Positions 8,121 through 16,414 of a stretch of DNA of 64,000 nt are shown here, piece after piece. Position 1 is the first letter of the stretch, and each line of letters begins with the position of its first letter. The position numbers and the translations under genes are program-made. The notes beneath the pieces were generated by a model, which worked only from the letters and a program-made list of their open reading frames with translations, was not told the origin of the DNA and did not search any database. The DNA comes from Bacillus siamensis KCTC 13613 (lineage in GTDB: Bacteria; Bacillota; Bacilli; Bacillales; Bacillaceae), in the NCBI RefSeq assembly GCF_000262045.1, contig NZ_AJVF01000042.1, positions 124,001 to 188,000 of the forward strand, written 5' to 3'.

Positions 8121-9110
8121 TTACAGTACAACGTCGTCTGCGATCGGTGTCTCCATTATGTTTTTGACTTCGGCCAAATTGTGAGACTGGCCGAGCGCCC
8201 ACATTAATTTCGGCACAATGGCTTCTGTGTTCATATTTCTTGAACGGATGATGAGATCTTGATTGACTCTCCGTCCGACTTCATAGACACTCATGTCTTC
8301 TCCTTCTTCAAGACATTGTGTCGTAATGACAACGACAATGCCGCTTTCAATCATTTCATTGACTTTGGCGAGAATGTCTCTTCCTTCAAACGGCACGCCG
8401 CCGCTGCCGTAGCTTTCAATGACGATTCCTTTGTACATACCCTTTAACGCGTCAAACATTTCCGGTTTAAGACCCGGATGAAGCTTGAGCAGGCACACGT
8501 CCGTGCAAAGTGACGTATTGACCGTAAAGGCGTCGTCTTTTGGCATGTGCACGTGTTTGTTGTATTCAATTCCGTTTTCGGTAATAAACGCGATATACGG
8601 GTAGTTAATGCTCTCAAATGCATCATAGCTTTTCGTTCTTAATTTAATGGCGCGGGTGCCTTGAATGACTCTGCCGTCAAATACGACGTATACGCCGCCC
8701 ACCCCTTCACATGCGAAGCGGATCGCGTCCGTGATATTTTTTTTGGCATCGGTTTTTTGAAATGTAATCGGGATTTGCGAACCCGTAATGACGATCGGTT
8801 TATCGGCATGCTGAAGCATATAAGACAGCGCCGCTGATGTATATGCCATTGTGTCTGTGCCGTGCGTGATGACGAACCCGTCATACGCGTCATATTTTTC
8901 TTTGACAGCATCAGCTATTTGGACCCAATATTCAGGCTGCATATTGGTGCTGTCGATGTTCATTAACGAATGGGTTTCCATCGTGTAATCGTTATCAAGT
9001 TTTGATACGTAGGTTAACAATTCGTCTGCTTTCACCCCGGGTGCAAGCCCGTTTTCTCCTTCGACTGAGGCGATTGTTCCTCCGGTTGTTAACAGCAATA
9101 ATTTTTTCAT
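8121..9110 (-). CDS. ansA: L-asparaginase (cytoplasmic, operon ansAB)
   Basis: Hydrolyses L-asparagine to aspartate and ammonia. It has 329 residues without a signal peptide, so it acts in the cytoplasm. The N-terminal threonine nucleophile lies in [21 protein letters not shown], and the second catalytic Thr–Asp pair in [27 protein letters not shown] is also typical. I chose the ATG complementary to 9108–9110, which gives the family N-terminus [12 protein letters not shown] and has a GGTGCAGGG SD. An in-frame ATG at 9137 would add nine residues. First gene of ansAB, divergent from ansR. Confidence 0.97.
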   Translation of the reverse strand: MKKLLLLTTGGTIASVEGENGLAPGVKADELLTYVSKLDNDYTMETHSLMNIDSTNMQPEYWVQIADAVKEKYDAYDGFVITHGTDTMAYTSAALSYMLQHADKPIVITGSQIPITFQKTDAKKNITDAIRFACEGVGGVYVVFDGRVIQGTRAIKLRTKSYDAFESINYPYIAFITENGIEYNKHVHMPKDDAFTVNTSLCTDVCLLKLHPGLKPEMFDALKGMYKGIVIESYGSGGVPFEGRDILAKVNEMIESGIVVVITTQCLEEGEDMSVYEVGRRVNQDLIIRSRNMNTEAIVPKLMWALGQSHNLAEVKNIMETPIADDVVL

Positions 9111-9175
9111 ACCCTGCACCTCTTCATCATTTCTCAAGATGTTTAAGCATTCGCTTTTCGCATACTTTTAATCAA

Positions 9176-9210
9176 ATTATAGACAGACGAATGAAATTAA
9201 TCAAGTGATT
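9176..9210 (-). promoter_or_regulatory. ansAB promoter with palindromic candidate AnsR operator
   Basis: On the minus strand TTGATT (9199–9204) and TATAAT (9176–9181) are exactly 17 bp apart and read toward ansA. The perfect inverted repeat AATCA-AG-TGATT (9199–9210) covers the -35 box, a good position for a repressor. AnsR is known to repress ansAB by binding upstream; this exact operator is inferred. Confidence 0.6.
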
Positions 9211-9285
9211 ATTATTCAATTCGCGTACACTTTTACACATCGATATGATATAATTTTGCTCAAGTGAAAAGGAGCGGTTTTGAAT

Positions 9286-9639
9286 ATGAATTTAGATCGT
9301 TTAACTGAACTGAGAAAAAAGAAAAATTGGTCTCTTCAATATACAGCTGACCGGCTCGGCATCGCAAAAAGCACATACGCCGGGTATGAGTCAGGCTACC
9401 GGCGCCCGTCATTCGAAGCGCTGGGCACGCTTGCCGATCTGTTTGACACGACGTGCGACGATTTACTGGGGCGCACTGAAAAAAAGGCGGAGCCGTTTGC
9501 CCAGACCATCGAATTAACAAAAGCCGCACAAGGCCGCGGCACACTGACCGTTGACGGGGAGCCGCTTAATCAGGATGAAATCATCGAATTGATTGCGTTT
9601 GTCCGCACGAAAAAAAAGGTACAGGAGGAGCTCCGCTAA
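9286..9639 (+). CDS. ansR: asparagine operon repressor AnsR (HTH Xre family)
   Basis: Repressor of ansAB that is relieved by asparagine/aspartate. The product has 117 residues with an N-terminal Xre-type helix-turn-helix (about 5–60): LTELRKKKNWSLQYTADRLGIAKSTYAGYESGYRRPSFEALGTLADLF. A short C-terminal effector or dimerization part ends in LIAFVRTKKKVQEELR. An AAAGGAG SD lies at 9268–9274. The ATG at 9286 gives the known N-terminus MNLDRLTELR; a TTG at 9280 is also possible and would add two residues. A TATAAT box sits at 9249–9254. It is divergent from ansA and converges on yqxK. Confidence 0.93.
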   Translation: MNLDRLTELRKKKNWSLQYTADRLGIAKSTYAGYESGYRRPSFEALGTLADLFDTTCDDLLGRTEKKAEPFAQTIELTKAAQGRGTLTVDGEPLNQDEIIELIAFVRTKKKVQEELR

Positions 9640-9648
9640 AAACCGGCT

Positions 9649-10815
9649 TTACGGCTTGATCCGGCCGTATGTTCCTCCGCCTCCCGCCTCAAGGGCGAGC
9701 TGCCCGGTGCGCGCTTTATGAATGACAGCCGCTATTTTGGGCTGCACGATGCGTGCCAGGTCCTCTTCTTCTGCCTGATGAAGAATCGCCATTTCCGTCC
9801 CGAAAGTCCGCTTTAGTTTTTCCAATGTTTTCGGCCCGACTCCGGGAATGAACTGCAGAGGGATTTGATGAATATACGGAGGCCGCGGCACGCGGCTTTT
9901 TTTCGGTCCGCTCAGTTCCTCCAGCCGTTCACTGACCCCTTTTGTCATTGTTTTCCCGCCGCATTCCGTACATTTTAAAGCTCCTTTTTCAGCCGGGCTG
10001 CCGCAGCGGTCGCAAGCCGTCCTGTAATACTTCCCGAGCTTCGGGTTCAGTCCGTAATTCGCCGTGATTCTTCTTCCGCCCTTCCCTTTTAGAGCCAGCG
10101 AAAATTCCGTAAAGTTCGCTTTCTTCAGAAGCATTTCATTATATTCTCTGCCGATTTTTCCTAAGGAATGCGCATCAGAATTTGTTAAAAATGTATACGG
10201 ATCAAGTTCCGTTAATCGTGAAGCCATGTCAGTGTCGCAGCTTAATCCGAGTTCCGCCGCGTCAATAAGCGCCGGGTCGAAAACTTCTGTCAAAGAAGAT
10301 CTGACCCCTTTTCCGTACAGGCTTTTATGCGGGGTGAACATATGGGCGGGAATAAACAGCCCGCCCAATTCCTTTGTTTTCTTTTGAAGATTCAAACCGG
10401 TCTCGTAAATACGCTGGGAACTGAGATGGATATTTTTAAGCCTTTTTGCGAGCCACTCAGAAAACATCTTCATTTCGGCAAGAGCCGGCATAAAGACGAG
10501 AACGTGAATCGGTCCGCGGCATGTGTGATCATAAATTTCAAGCTCACTGCCCAACAGAAGCGTCGTATTCCGATAGCGGATGCCGCCTTCTTTCAGCTCA
10601 CGGTATCTGCCTTCATCAATTCCGAGCTCGATTTCTTCCAAGACTTCCGGGGAATGGCAGTCGATGATGCCCAATAGTTCAATTCCCTTCCCCTCGCTTG
10701 CTTCTTCCAAAATCCGCTGCAGCGTCAACGTTTTAGCCCCGGTGATTTTGACCGGTCTTCCCGTATAGGTGCGCCCGATATGAATATGCAGATCCGCATA
10801 AACGGTTTTCATCAT
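9649..10815 (-). CDS. yqxK: endonuclease Q-family PHP-domain DNA repair protein YqxK
   Basis: A 388-residue protein of the EndoQ family, whose studied members nick DNA 5' of deaminated bases such as uracil and hypoxanthine. The N-terminal PHP metallo-domain (about 1–260) shows the metal ligands in YADLHIHIGRTYTGRP, GIIDCHSPEV, LGSELEIY and LTNSDAHSLGKIGREYNEM. A zinc ribbon follows with two CxxC pairs (CDRCG and CTECGG, about 280–300). The C-terminus ends in a helix-hairpin-helix: IPGVGPKTLEKLKRTFG. The ATG at 10815 overlaps the stop of nudF (ATGA), so translation is probably coupled; the next ATG at 10812 is equally possible. Older annotations call this gene helicase-like; the domain layout favours EndoQ. 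Confidence 0.9.
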   Translation of the reverse strand: MMKTVYADLHIHIGRTYTGRPVKITGAKTLTLQRILEEASEGKGIELLGIIDCHSPEVLEEIELGIDEGRYRELKEGGIRYRNTTLLLGSELEIYDHTCRGPIHVLVFMPALAEMKMFSEWLAKRLKNIHLSSQRIYETGLNLQKKTKELGGLFIPAHMFTPHKSLYGKGVRSSLTEVFDPALIDAAELGLSCDTDMASRLTELDPYTFLTNSDAHSLGKIGREYNEMLLKKANFTEFSLALKGKGGRRITANYGLNPKLGKYYRTACDRCGSPAEKGALKCTECGGKTMTKGVSERLEELSGPKKSRVPRPPYIHQIPLQFIPGVGPKTLEKLKRTFGTEMAILHQAEEEDLARIVQPKIAAVIHKARTGQLALEAGGGGTYGRIKP

Positions 10816-11366
10816 TTTTCCTTCAGCGCTTCTTTCAGCTGGAGATACTGAATCGCGTATGCCGTTTTAGCGTCATACACCCGGCGGGATTCAACCAGCT
10901 TCACGGCCTCTTCAAGCGTGACCTGCATCACTTCGACAAATTCATCCTCATCCAGTTCGCGCTTTTCTTCAAGCAATGAAAGCCCTTCAGCAAGAAAGAG
11001 GTGCACGATTTCATCAGCAAATCCGGGTGATGTATAAAAAGCGGTGATTTTCGTCAAGGTTTCCGCCGTATATCCCGTTTCTTCTTCTAGCTCTCTTAAT
11101 GCGGTATGTTCGGGCTCTTCTCCTTTTTCCAGCTTGCCGGCCGGAATTTCAACGATTGTCCGTTCCAGCGGCTTTCTGAACTGGTTCACCAAAATGATTT
11201 TTCCTTCTTCGGTTATCGCAAGTACGGCCACCGCTCCCGGATGTTTGACGATTTCCCGCTTGCTTGTTTTTCCGTTCGGGAGCTCTACATCCTCTAAGTA
11301 AAGATCTATGACTTTCCCGTCATACAGCTTTTTTTTCGCAAGTGTTTTTTCTTCTAAATGTTTCAT
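10812..11366 (-). CDS. nudF: ADP-ribose pyrophosphatase NudF (Nudix)
   Basis: Nudix hydrolase of 184 residues that cleaves ADP-ribose to AMP and ribose 5-phosphate. The Nudix box is complete: G-KLEKG-E, then REL-EEETGY (around residues 90–112), with IPAGKLE just before it. The downstream TSPGFADEIVH motif is typical of the ADPRase subfamily. Two adjacent ATG codons exist (11369 and 11366); I prefer 11366 because the GGGAG SD is then 8 nt away. Its stop overlaps the yqxK start. It is divergent from mciZ, as in B. subtilis. Confidence 0.94.
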   Translation of the reverse strand: MKHLEEKTLAKKKLYDGKVIDLYLEDVELPNGKTSKREIVKHPGAVAVLAITEEGKIILVNQFRKPLERTIVEIPAGKLEKGEEPEHTALRELEEETGYTAETLTKITAFYTSPGFADEIVHLFLAEGLSLLEEKRELDEDEFVEVMQVTLEEAVKLVESRRVYDAKTAYAIQYLQLKEALKEK

Positions 11367-11392
11367 CATGTCATCTCCCGTTCTGTCTCTCT

Positions 11393-11420
11393 ATTATGCC
11401 TCATATATTTTATCATACAT
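11393..11420 (+). promoter_or_regulatory. candidate SigmaE promoter of mciZ
   Basis: CATACATG at 11414–11421 matches the SigmaE -10 CATACANT in all but the last position. A poor -35 match (TATTA near 11392–11396) lies about 17 bp upstream. SigmaE control of mciZ is known in B. subtilis. Confidence 0.45.
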
Positions 11421-11444
11421 GCATAAGAGGGAGGTGCTTTTCGA

Positions 11445-11567
11445 TTGAAGGTGTACCGGAAGGATAAGAGCATCGTATTGGTCGGAAAGGCTTGGGAAGT
11501 GCGGGCTAAATTGAAAGAGTACGGACGGACATTCCGCTATGTCGGAGATTGGATCACCGGGCCTTAA
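11445..11567 (+). CDS. mciZ: MciZ, peptide inhibitor of FtsZ assembly (mother cell)
   Basis: A 40-residue peptide, KVYRKDKSIVLVGKAWEVRA then KLKEYGRTFRYVGDWITGP, starting with TTG. It closely matches the B. subtilis MciZ I remember, including the core VLVGKAW and KLKEYGRTF. MciZ caps FtsZ filaments at the minus end and blocks Z-ring formation in the mother cell during sporulation. A strong SD (AGGGAGGTG) lies 8 nt before the TTG, and the gene sits between divergent nudF and yqkF as in B. subtilis. It is short enough to escape most gene callers; the non-ATG start makes this more likely. Confidence 0.93.
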   Translation: MKVYRKDKSIVLVGKAWEVRAKLKEYGRTFRYVGDWITGP

Positions 11568-11629
11568 CAGTTGAAAACTTCGCGCCTTTATATTACGGTC
11601 AATAAAAGACCATAAAAAGGAGCAAAATG

Positions 11630-12550
11630 ATGAGAAAACGCAAATTGGGACGTTCTGATTTAGAAATAAGCGAAATCGGGCTCGGCTGTATGTCGCTCGG
11701 CACGGATAAAGCTAAGGCGCTGTCTATTTTGGATGAAGCGATCGAGCTTGGAATCAATTATTTAGATACCGCTGATCTTTATGATTTCGGCAGAAATGAG
11801 GAAATCGTCGGGGAGGCCGTCAAAAACCGCAGACACGACATCATTTTAGCCACGAAAGCCGGAAACCGCTGGAATGATGAGAAAGACGGCTGGCATTGGG
11901 ACGCTTCCAAAGGATACATAAAAGAAGCGGTCAAAAACAGTCTGCGCCGGCTGAAAACGGACTATATCGACCTTTATCAGCTGCATGGCGGCACGATGGA
12001 GGATCAGATTGATGAAACGATCGAAGCGTTCGAGGACTTAAAACAGGAAGGTGTCATCCGGTATTACGGCATTTCCTCGATTCGTCCGAATGTCATTAAA
12101 GAATATGTGAAAAAATCAAATATCACAAGTATTATGATGCAATACAGCCTGCTGGACCGGCGTCCCGAGGAGTGGCTTCCCCTTTTAGAGGAGAACGGAA
12201 TCAGCGTCGTCGCCAGAGGGCCTGTCGCTAAAGGGCTTCTTACGGAAAAACCGCTCGATCAAGCAGCCGCAAGCGTAAAAGAGAACGGCTATTTAACATA
12301 TTCTTTTGAAGAACTGGCAGAAACCAAAAAAGCGATTAACGCTGCCGTGCCTGATCTGAGCATGACGGAGCTTTCTCTTCAATACTTGCTTTCACAGCCG
12401 GCCGTCGCTTCTGTCATCACCGGAGCAAGCTCGCCTGAACAGCTGAGAGAAAACTGTTCGGCTGCAGAAGCCCGGCGTTTAAGCAGTCAGGAAATCAAAG
12501 CCCTGCAATACCATACAAAACAGGACGTATACGAAGCCCATCGTTCTTAA
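11630..12550 (+). CDS. yqkF: aldo/keto reductase YqkF
   Basis: Predicted NADPH-dependent oxidoreductase of 306 residues with an (alpha/beta)8 barrel; the natural substrate is unknown. Family features: GLGCMSLGT near the N-terminus, LDTADLYDFGRNEE with catalytic Asp and Tyr, ILATKAGNRW with catalytic Lys, LYQLHGG with catalytic His, and the C-terminal cofactor segment SVITGASSPEQLREN. Of two adjacent ATGs (11627, 11630) I prefer 11630, which is 7 nt after AAAAGGAG. It stands alone after mciZ and ends in a bidirectional terminator shared with yqkE. Confidence 0.93.
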   Translation: MRKRKLGRSDLEISEIGLGCMSLGTDKAKALSILDEAIELGINYLDTADLYDFGRNEEIVGEAVKNRRHDIILATKAGNRWNDEKDGWHWDASKGYIKEAVKNSLRRLKTDYIDLYQLHGGTMEDQIDETIEAFEDLKQEGVIRYYGISSIRPNVIKEYVKKSNITSIMMQYSLLDRRPEEWLPLLEENGISVVARGPVAKGLLTEKPLDQAAASVKENGYLTYSFEELAETKKAINAAVPDLSMTELSLQYLLSQPAVASVITGASSPEQLRENCSAAEARRLSSQEIKALQYHTKQDVYEAHRS

Positions 12551-12556
12551 ACAATA

Positions 12557-12584
12557 AAACCGGCACCTTGTCAGATGCCGGTTT
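12557..12584. terminator. bidirectional terminator between yqkF and yqkE
   Basis: AAACCGGCA (12557–12565) pairs perfectly with TGCCGGTTT (12576–12584) across a 10-base loop. It covers part of the yqkE stop codon (12583–12585) and serves converging genes. Confidence 0.8.
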
Positions 12585-12807
12585 ATTTATATTTGTGCCA
12601 ATCGAGACTGCTTTCATTCAGCAGCTCTTCAAAGCTTTTATTTTTTTCTTTTTCTTTTCGTTTTCTGATTTGTTCCGCCTTTTGCTGCGCTTGTTTTTTC
12701 TCGTCTTCTTCCTTCAGCTCACTTTTCATTTGCAAAAGCCTGGCCTTCAGATCTTCCTCCAGATTGTCTTTTAAGCTGTGTTTTTCTTTAGGCAGCTGCT
12801 TTTTCAT
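12583..12807 (-). CDS. yqkE: small highly charged protein YqkE
   Basis: A 74-residue protein of unknown function. It is almost entirely Lys, Glu, Gln and Arg, predicted to form one long helix or coiled coil (ARLLQMKSELKEEDEKKQ through RKRKEKEKNKSFEELLNES), and ends with SSLDWHKYK. Location matches B. subtilis yqkE. Two adjacent ATGs are possible (12810 and 12807); 12807 is 7 nt from a GGGGG SD. It is divergent from yqkD. Confidence 0.85.
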   Translation of the reverse strand: MKKQLPKEKHSLKDNLEEDLKARLLQMKSELKEEDEKKQAQQKAEQIRKRKEKEKNKSFEELLNESSLDWHKYK

Positions 12808-12914
12808 CATTATACCCCCGTATCTGAATAATGGTGAAGTAAGTGTACCATGGAGCGCCGGAGGCCGGCAACGTTCATAGGGAAGGATTTTTCATATTAA
12901 AGGAGGGTGCCTGC

Positions 12915-13829
12915 GTGAAAAAATGGCTGGCGGTGTTCGGTTCGGCTTGTGCGGTCTTTTTGGCCGCCGGATTTGCTTTTACGAATCTGATCATGTTTAT
13001 GAAGAAAAAGACGGATGAAGACATCATAAAAAGAGAAAGGGCAGACTGGCGTGGGGTATTTGATTCCTTTCAGGCCATGGAAAAAGAAGAGGCCGTCATC
13101 TTGTCACGCCACGGGTATGAGATCAAAGGCTTTTACATCGCCCCGCATCGTACGGCAAACACGATGATTATTTGTCACGGTGTTACCGTCAATTTGTTTA
13201 ATTCATTGAAATACATGGATTTGTTTCTGGATTTAGGCTGGAATGTGCTCGTGTATGACCACCGCCGGCACGGAAAAAGCGGCGGTCGAACAACGAGCTA
13301 CGGTTATTTTGAAAAAGATGATTTGGAAGAAGCCGTGAATTGGGTGAGAAACAAAATCGGGGACGGCGGCCAAATCGGTATCCACGGCGAATCAATGGGA
13401 GCGGTGACGGCCTTATTATACGCGGGAGATCATCAGGATGGAGACGGCGCTGATTTTTATATTGCGGACTGTCCGTTCGCAAGTTTTCACGATCAGTTAG
13501 CCTACAGACTGAAGCGGGAATTCCGGCTGCCTCGGTGGCCGCTGCTGCCTTTGGCTGATTTCTTTTTGCTGGTGAGAGAAGGATACCGCATCCGTGACGT
13601 CTCGCCTTTATCGGTTATCAGCCGCATCCGGCAGCCCGTTCTGTTTATTCACAGTAAGGAGGATGATTATATACCTCCCGCTTCCTCCGAAATGCTGCAC
13701 CGCAGAAAACGCGGCCCGAAGATGCTGTATCTGGCCGAATCGGGCGGTCATGCCATGTCGTACACCAAAAATCCGGAGAGCTACCGTCAAGCCGTGCAAA
13801 CCTTTTTAGATACCATAACGCAAACGTAA
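12915..13829 (+). CDS. yqkD: alpha/beta hydrolase YqkD, membrane-anchored
   Basis: Predicted serine hydrolase of 304 residues, substrate unknown. A hydrophobic N-terminus (WLAVFGSACAVFLAAGFAFTNLIMF, about 3–28) should be a signal anchor placing the enzyme outside. Hydrolase landmarks: IICHGVTVN (oxyanion region), LVYDHRRHGKSGG, nucleophile elbow GIHGESMGA, acid in FIHSKEDDYIP and His in SGGHAMSYTKN. I chose GTG at 12915, directly after the strong SD AGGAGGGTG, because it gives the conserved KKWL start and the usual length; the longer frame from 12843 lacks an SD. Confidence 0.92.
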   Translation: MKKWLAVFGSACAVFLAAGFAFTNLIMFMKKKTDEDIIKRERADWRGVFDSFQAMEKEEAVILSRHGYEIKGFYIAPHRTANTMIICHGVTVNLFNSLKYMDLFLDLGWNVLVYDHRRHGKSGGRTTSYGYFEKDDLEEAVNWVRNKIGDGGQIGIHGESMGAVTALLYAGDHQDGDGADFYIADCPFASFHDQLAYRLKREFRLPRWPLLPLADFFLLVREGYRIRDVSPLSVISRIRQPVLFIHSKEDDYIPPASSEMLHRRKRGPKMLYLAESGGHAMSYTKNPESYRQAVQTFLDTITQT

Positions 13830-13864
13830 AAAAGCGAAAGAACGTATACTGGTTCTTTCGCTTT
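13830..13864. terminator. bidirectional terminator between yqkD and yqkC
   Basis: AAAGCGAAAGAAC (13831–13843) pairs with GTTCTTTCGCTTT (13852–13864) around an 8-base loop between two converging genes. Confidence 0.8.
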
Positions 13865-13868
13865 CCCG

Positions 13869-14108
13869 TCATAAAACGTCGGTAATCCCGTCCATATTTT
13901 CTCCGATCCAGTCAATGGCGAGGTCGATTGTCGTAAACTCCTGCGCTTTGAAGGTCATCTCATCCTGAAGCAGCCAGACATCCTTTTGTACGGATTCAGC
14001 GCCTCCGATGGACCAGTGCAGCAGACTGTACGGATGGTTGTTGTTCAAAAAGGATACCCACGTTTTATGCTGTGCCGTCTGTTTAATGGCTTTCAGCTTT
14101 TGATTCAC
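13869..14108 (-). CDS. yqkC: YqkC, DUF2552-type small protein
   Basis: A 79-residue soluble protein of unknown function, the same length as B. subtilis YqkC. It is rich in aromatic residues ([22 protein letters not shown]) and ends [14 protein letters not shown]. Its start (ATG, complement of 14106–14108) lies inside the end of yqkB, with a 26-nt overlap in a different frame, so it is probably translated by coupling. Confidence 0.87.
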   Translation of the reverse strand: MNQKLKAIKQTAQHKTWVSFLNNNHPYSLLHWSIGGAESVQKDVWLLQDEMTFKAQEFTTIDLAIDWIGENMDGITDVL

Positions 14109-14445
14109 TTTCAGTTTCTCCCTGCTTTACTAATATGCTCATTCTCGGGCTCAGTATTTCTGCCGGGCTTTTTAAGACGAGCGTTTTTGCCTTTTCATTG
14201 TAATCGATTGTCATTTCCTCGTCAAAAAACACTTTTTGAGAAGTCTGGATGTAAAGCGGAAGTCCGTTGGTTTCAATGCGTTCGCATTGTCCCGTTAATT
14301 CGTCCGCCAGCCAGATAGCCGGCACGCCGCTGACCGCGCACCCGCAGCCTTCTGCGTCATAGCGGAGCTGCGCTTTTTTCTCCGGGTTGGCGTCCATTGC
14401 CTGCAAAAGCGTGTGTTTCGCCGCATCTGTCACATGTATTTGCAT
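14083..14445 (-). CDS. yqkB: HesB/IscA-like protein YqkB
   Basis: A 120-residue member of the HesB-like family, related to A-type iron–sulfur carriers. It begins [20 protein letters not shown] and has the GCGCAVSG motif (Cys–Gly–Cys, about residues 33–37) where A-type proteins hold a conserved cysteine, but lacks the C-terminal CxC of true IscA. Metal binding is therefore uncertain. The ATG complementary to 14443–14445 has a GGAGGATC SD; the longer frame to 14502 lacks support. The Glu/Ser-rich tail makes it longer than the roughly 107 residues I recall for B. subtilis. Overlaps yqkC. Confidence 0.87.
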   Translation of the reverse strand: MQIHVTDAAKHTLLQAMDANPEKKAQLRYDAEGCGCAVSGVPAIWLADELTGQCERIETNGLPLYIQTSQKVFFDEEMTIDYNEKAKTLVLKSPAEILSPRMSILVKQGETESESKAESH

Positions 14446-14516
14446 AGGTGATCCTCCGTTTTTCATTTTCGCCATTGTAGCATACCGAGCCGCTGTATGC
14501 ATTGTTTCTGCTTTTT

Positions 14517-15459
14517 TTACAGCAGCCCGCTCTCCCAGTCCTTTGCCTCTTGTTCAGCCGCCTTGATCCAGTCCTTTTTCCCTTCACTATACTTTGCCAT
14601 ATCGTACGGGTATGTCTCAGCGAGCCGCTTTTTCAGGCTTTGCGGTGAGGTAATCCCGGAACAGCAGATGACGCCCCACGTCCGGATGGCCTGTTTCGTA
14701 TATGTGGATGTGGTGTGTGCGCTTGTTGCCGCCTTTTTGAAAGAAACGCCTGCCCTCTATCCCGTTTTCCCCTTTCGCCTCATAGCCGAGTGCTTCCAGC
14801 TGCGGACTGAATCGGTCAGCCTCCGAAATATCTTTAACCTCCGCCAGTATATCAATGACGGGTTTTGCGGCCATCCCTGGGATGGAGGTGCTGCCGATGT
14901 GGCTGACCGAATGAAGTGCGCAGCCGAAGATTCGGAGCAAATTCGCCTTCTCCCTTTCAAACATCTCTTTCCATTCCGGCTGGTGCGGAATAACTTCCGC
15001 TTTTCTCTTCGGATAAAGATGAAAAAATGAGAGAGTCAGCCCTTCCGGCGTCTTAGTCTGTCCGGCTTCCGTGAACCCTGCTTTTAAATAGAGAGAGACT
15101 GCCGGAACGTTTTGACTGGCGGTAGCCGCCTCTATTTTTTGGGCATCCCGGTTTTGGTCTATCACAAATTGAATAAGCGCCCGTCCGATTCCTTTCCGAA
15201 AGCCGGATGGGTGCACCGTCAGCCTGCATATGACAAGGTCATATCCCTTTTTTTCATACGAAATGACGCCTGCGAGCTGATCTTTTACTCTGAAACCGGC
15301 AAACGTCTCCTGTGACCGCTGTATGTCTTCGGCTGTTTCATGCAGACCGGGAATACCGAAAAAGCCGATCAGCTCGGCTTCTTTTTGATAAGAGCAGCGC
15401 TGAACCGCCGCAATTTCCCGCGCCGTCTGTTCTTGTGTATGCTGTAAAAATGCAATCAA
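14517..15459 (-). pseudogene. yqkA: yqkA, GNAT acetyltransferase–GrpB (UPF0157) fusion, frameshifted near the 3' end
   Basis: The frame from 15459 codes 280 residues: a GNAT N-acetyltransferase domain (about 1–150; LTVHPSGFRKGIGRALIQFV is the acetyl-CoA loop) and a GrpB/UPF0157 domain (about 155–280; SVSHIGSTSIPGMAAKPVIDI and FRDYLTA). It stops at 14617 just after FRDYLTAKPEKAAR. In the next frame the expected family end resumes at once as SLKKRLAETYPYDMAKYSEG, continuing to a stop at 14517. Compared with the usual GrpB ending (RDYL-x-A-HPE-x6-LKK), about nine residues and the frame are lost, pointing to a deletion of roughly 26 nt. The acetyltransferase half may still work. Confidence 0.8.
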
Positions 15460-15716
15460 TCTTCCGCTCCTTTTGACGCAAACATCCGCTGCGGCTCCGT
15501 CCTCGTCATGCGGAACGCGTACGCTTCATACCAGGCGCTTCTTCCTTTTTGTTTTGCCGCCCGGTCTTTCCACCGTTTAATCGCATCCATGCTGTCCCAG
15601 CAGGGAACCGTGATGCGCTCTGCCGTTTGTTCATATTCCTCATCATATTCTCTCTTGATTGATGAAAAAATGACCGCATCATAAGGCGGTTTGGGCGTGT
15701 CAGCTAAAAAACCCAT
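15456..15716 (-). CDS. yqjZ: YqjZ, shortened antibiotic biosynthesis monooxygenase-like protein
   Basis: An 86-residue protein of the ABM (ferredoxin-like fold) group. It starts MGFLADTPKPPYDAVIFSS and keeps the C-terminal CWDSMDAIKRWKDRAAKQKG and WYEAYAFRM parts. The middle strand typical of the family, with a GFLG-x-ES motif, is absent: the sequence jumps from EQTAERI directly to TVPCWDS. As I recall, B. subtilis YqjZ has about 114 residues, so about 24 residues are missing here in frame plus a few near KRWKD. The fold probably does not form normally. Its end overlaps the yqkA start by 4 nt. Confidence 0.75.
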   Translation of the reverse strand: MGFLADTPKPPYDAVIFSSIKREYDEEYEQTAERITVPCWDSMDAIKRWKDRAAKQKGRSAWYEAYAFRMTRTEPQRMFASKGAED

Positions 15717-15728
15717 TTTCGGCCTCCT

Positions 15729-16199
15729 CTACATATATTTCACAAACAGAATCCGGTCTTCTCCCGGACCGTCATAATTCGCAAAAACAGGGATTCCGTT
15801 TACGGTTTTGGTTCCTTTTTCAACTTCAAAGCCTAATTTTGTATGATAAGCGATTGATACTTTATTGACAGGCGCCGTCACACAATTGACTTTTGTGCAG
15901 CCTCTTTCTTTCACCGTCTCCATAAATCGATCGTAGAGCTGTTTTCCAATTTGCATTTTTCTGAAATCCGGATGCACACCGGAAAAATGAATGTATGCCG
16001 TCTCAGGGTCTGATTGTGACTGAAACCCGATTAAAAAACCGGTCATTCCCTCCGGCCCGAACGTAATAAAGCTTGTGTCCTGAAAATGTTCAAAAAACAA
16101 ACGCGGCAGTTTGTCTTTCATCTGCCTGCCGCCCCACCATTCATTCAAAACAGACGTAACCATTTCATAGTCTTCAGAGGTAATTGTTCGAATATCCAT
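15729..16199 (-). CDS. yqjY: GNAT family N-acetyltransferase YqjY
   Basis: A 156-residue predicted acyl-CoA acetyltransferase, substrate unknown. The acetyl-CoA binding motif A is [21 protein letters not shown], about residues 81–101; [11 protein letters not shown] near the C-terminus is motif B. I chose the ATG complementary to 16197–16199 with an AAAGGAGAG SD, giving the start [14 protein letters not shown]; an in-frame ATG at 16229 is less likely. Twelve nt upstream of yqjZ, so probably one transcript with yqjZ and yqkA. It is divergent from the SOS polymerase gene. Confidence 0.92.
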   Translation of the reverse strand: MDIRTITSEDYEMVTSVLNEWWGGRQMKDKLPRLFFEHFQDTSFITFGPEGMTGFLIGFQSQSDPETAYIHFSGVHPDFRKMQIGKQLYDRFMETVKERGCTKVNCVTAPVNKVSIAYHTKLGFEVEKGTKTVNGIPVFANYDGPGEDRILFVKYM

Positions 16200-16388
16200 T
16201 ATCGATTGACTCTCCTTTTCGTCCGGCAAAATGAATGTCAGCTCTTCTCATTGGAATATAAAAAATTATATGTGGGTTGTTTGCAATTGTAAATGATTTC
16301 TTTTCAAGCGGACGAATCAGCCCGTCTTCCAACCGGGGAATGATTTACCAGTATGAACGCGGTCATTGTTCGGGTAAAATGAAAAACA

Positions 16389-16400
16389 GAACAAACGTTC
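16389..16400 (+). promoter_or_regulatory. LexA (SOS) box upstream of polYB
   Basis: GAACAAACGTTC is a perfect match to the Gram-positive LexA core GAAC-N4-GTTC. It sits 14 nt before the polYB start, just downstream of a TAAAAT -10-like box at about 16374–16379. LexA control of yqjW is established in B. subtilis. Confidence 0.85.
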
Positions 16401-16414
16401 CCGGAGGTTTTTTT

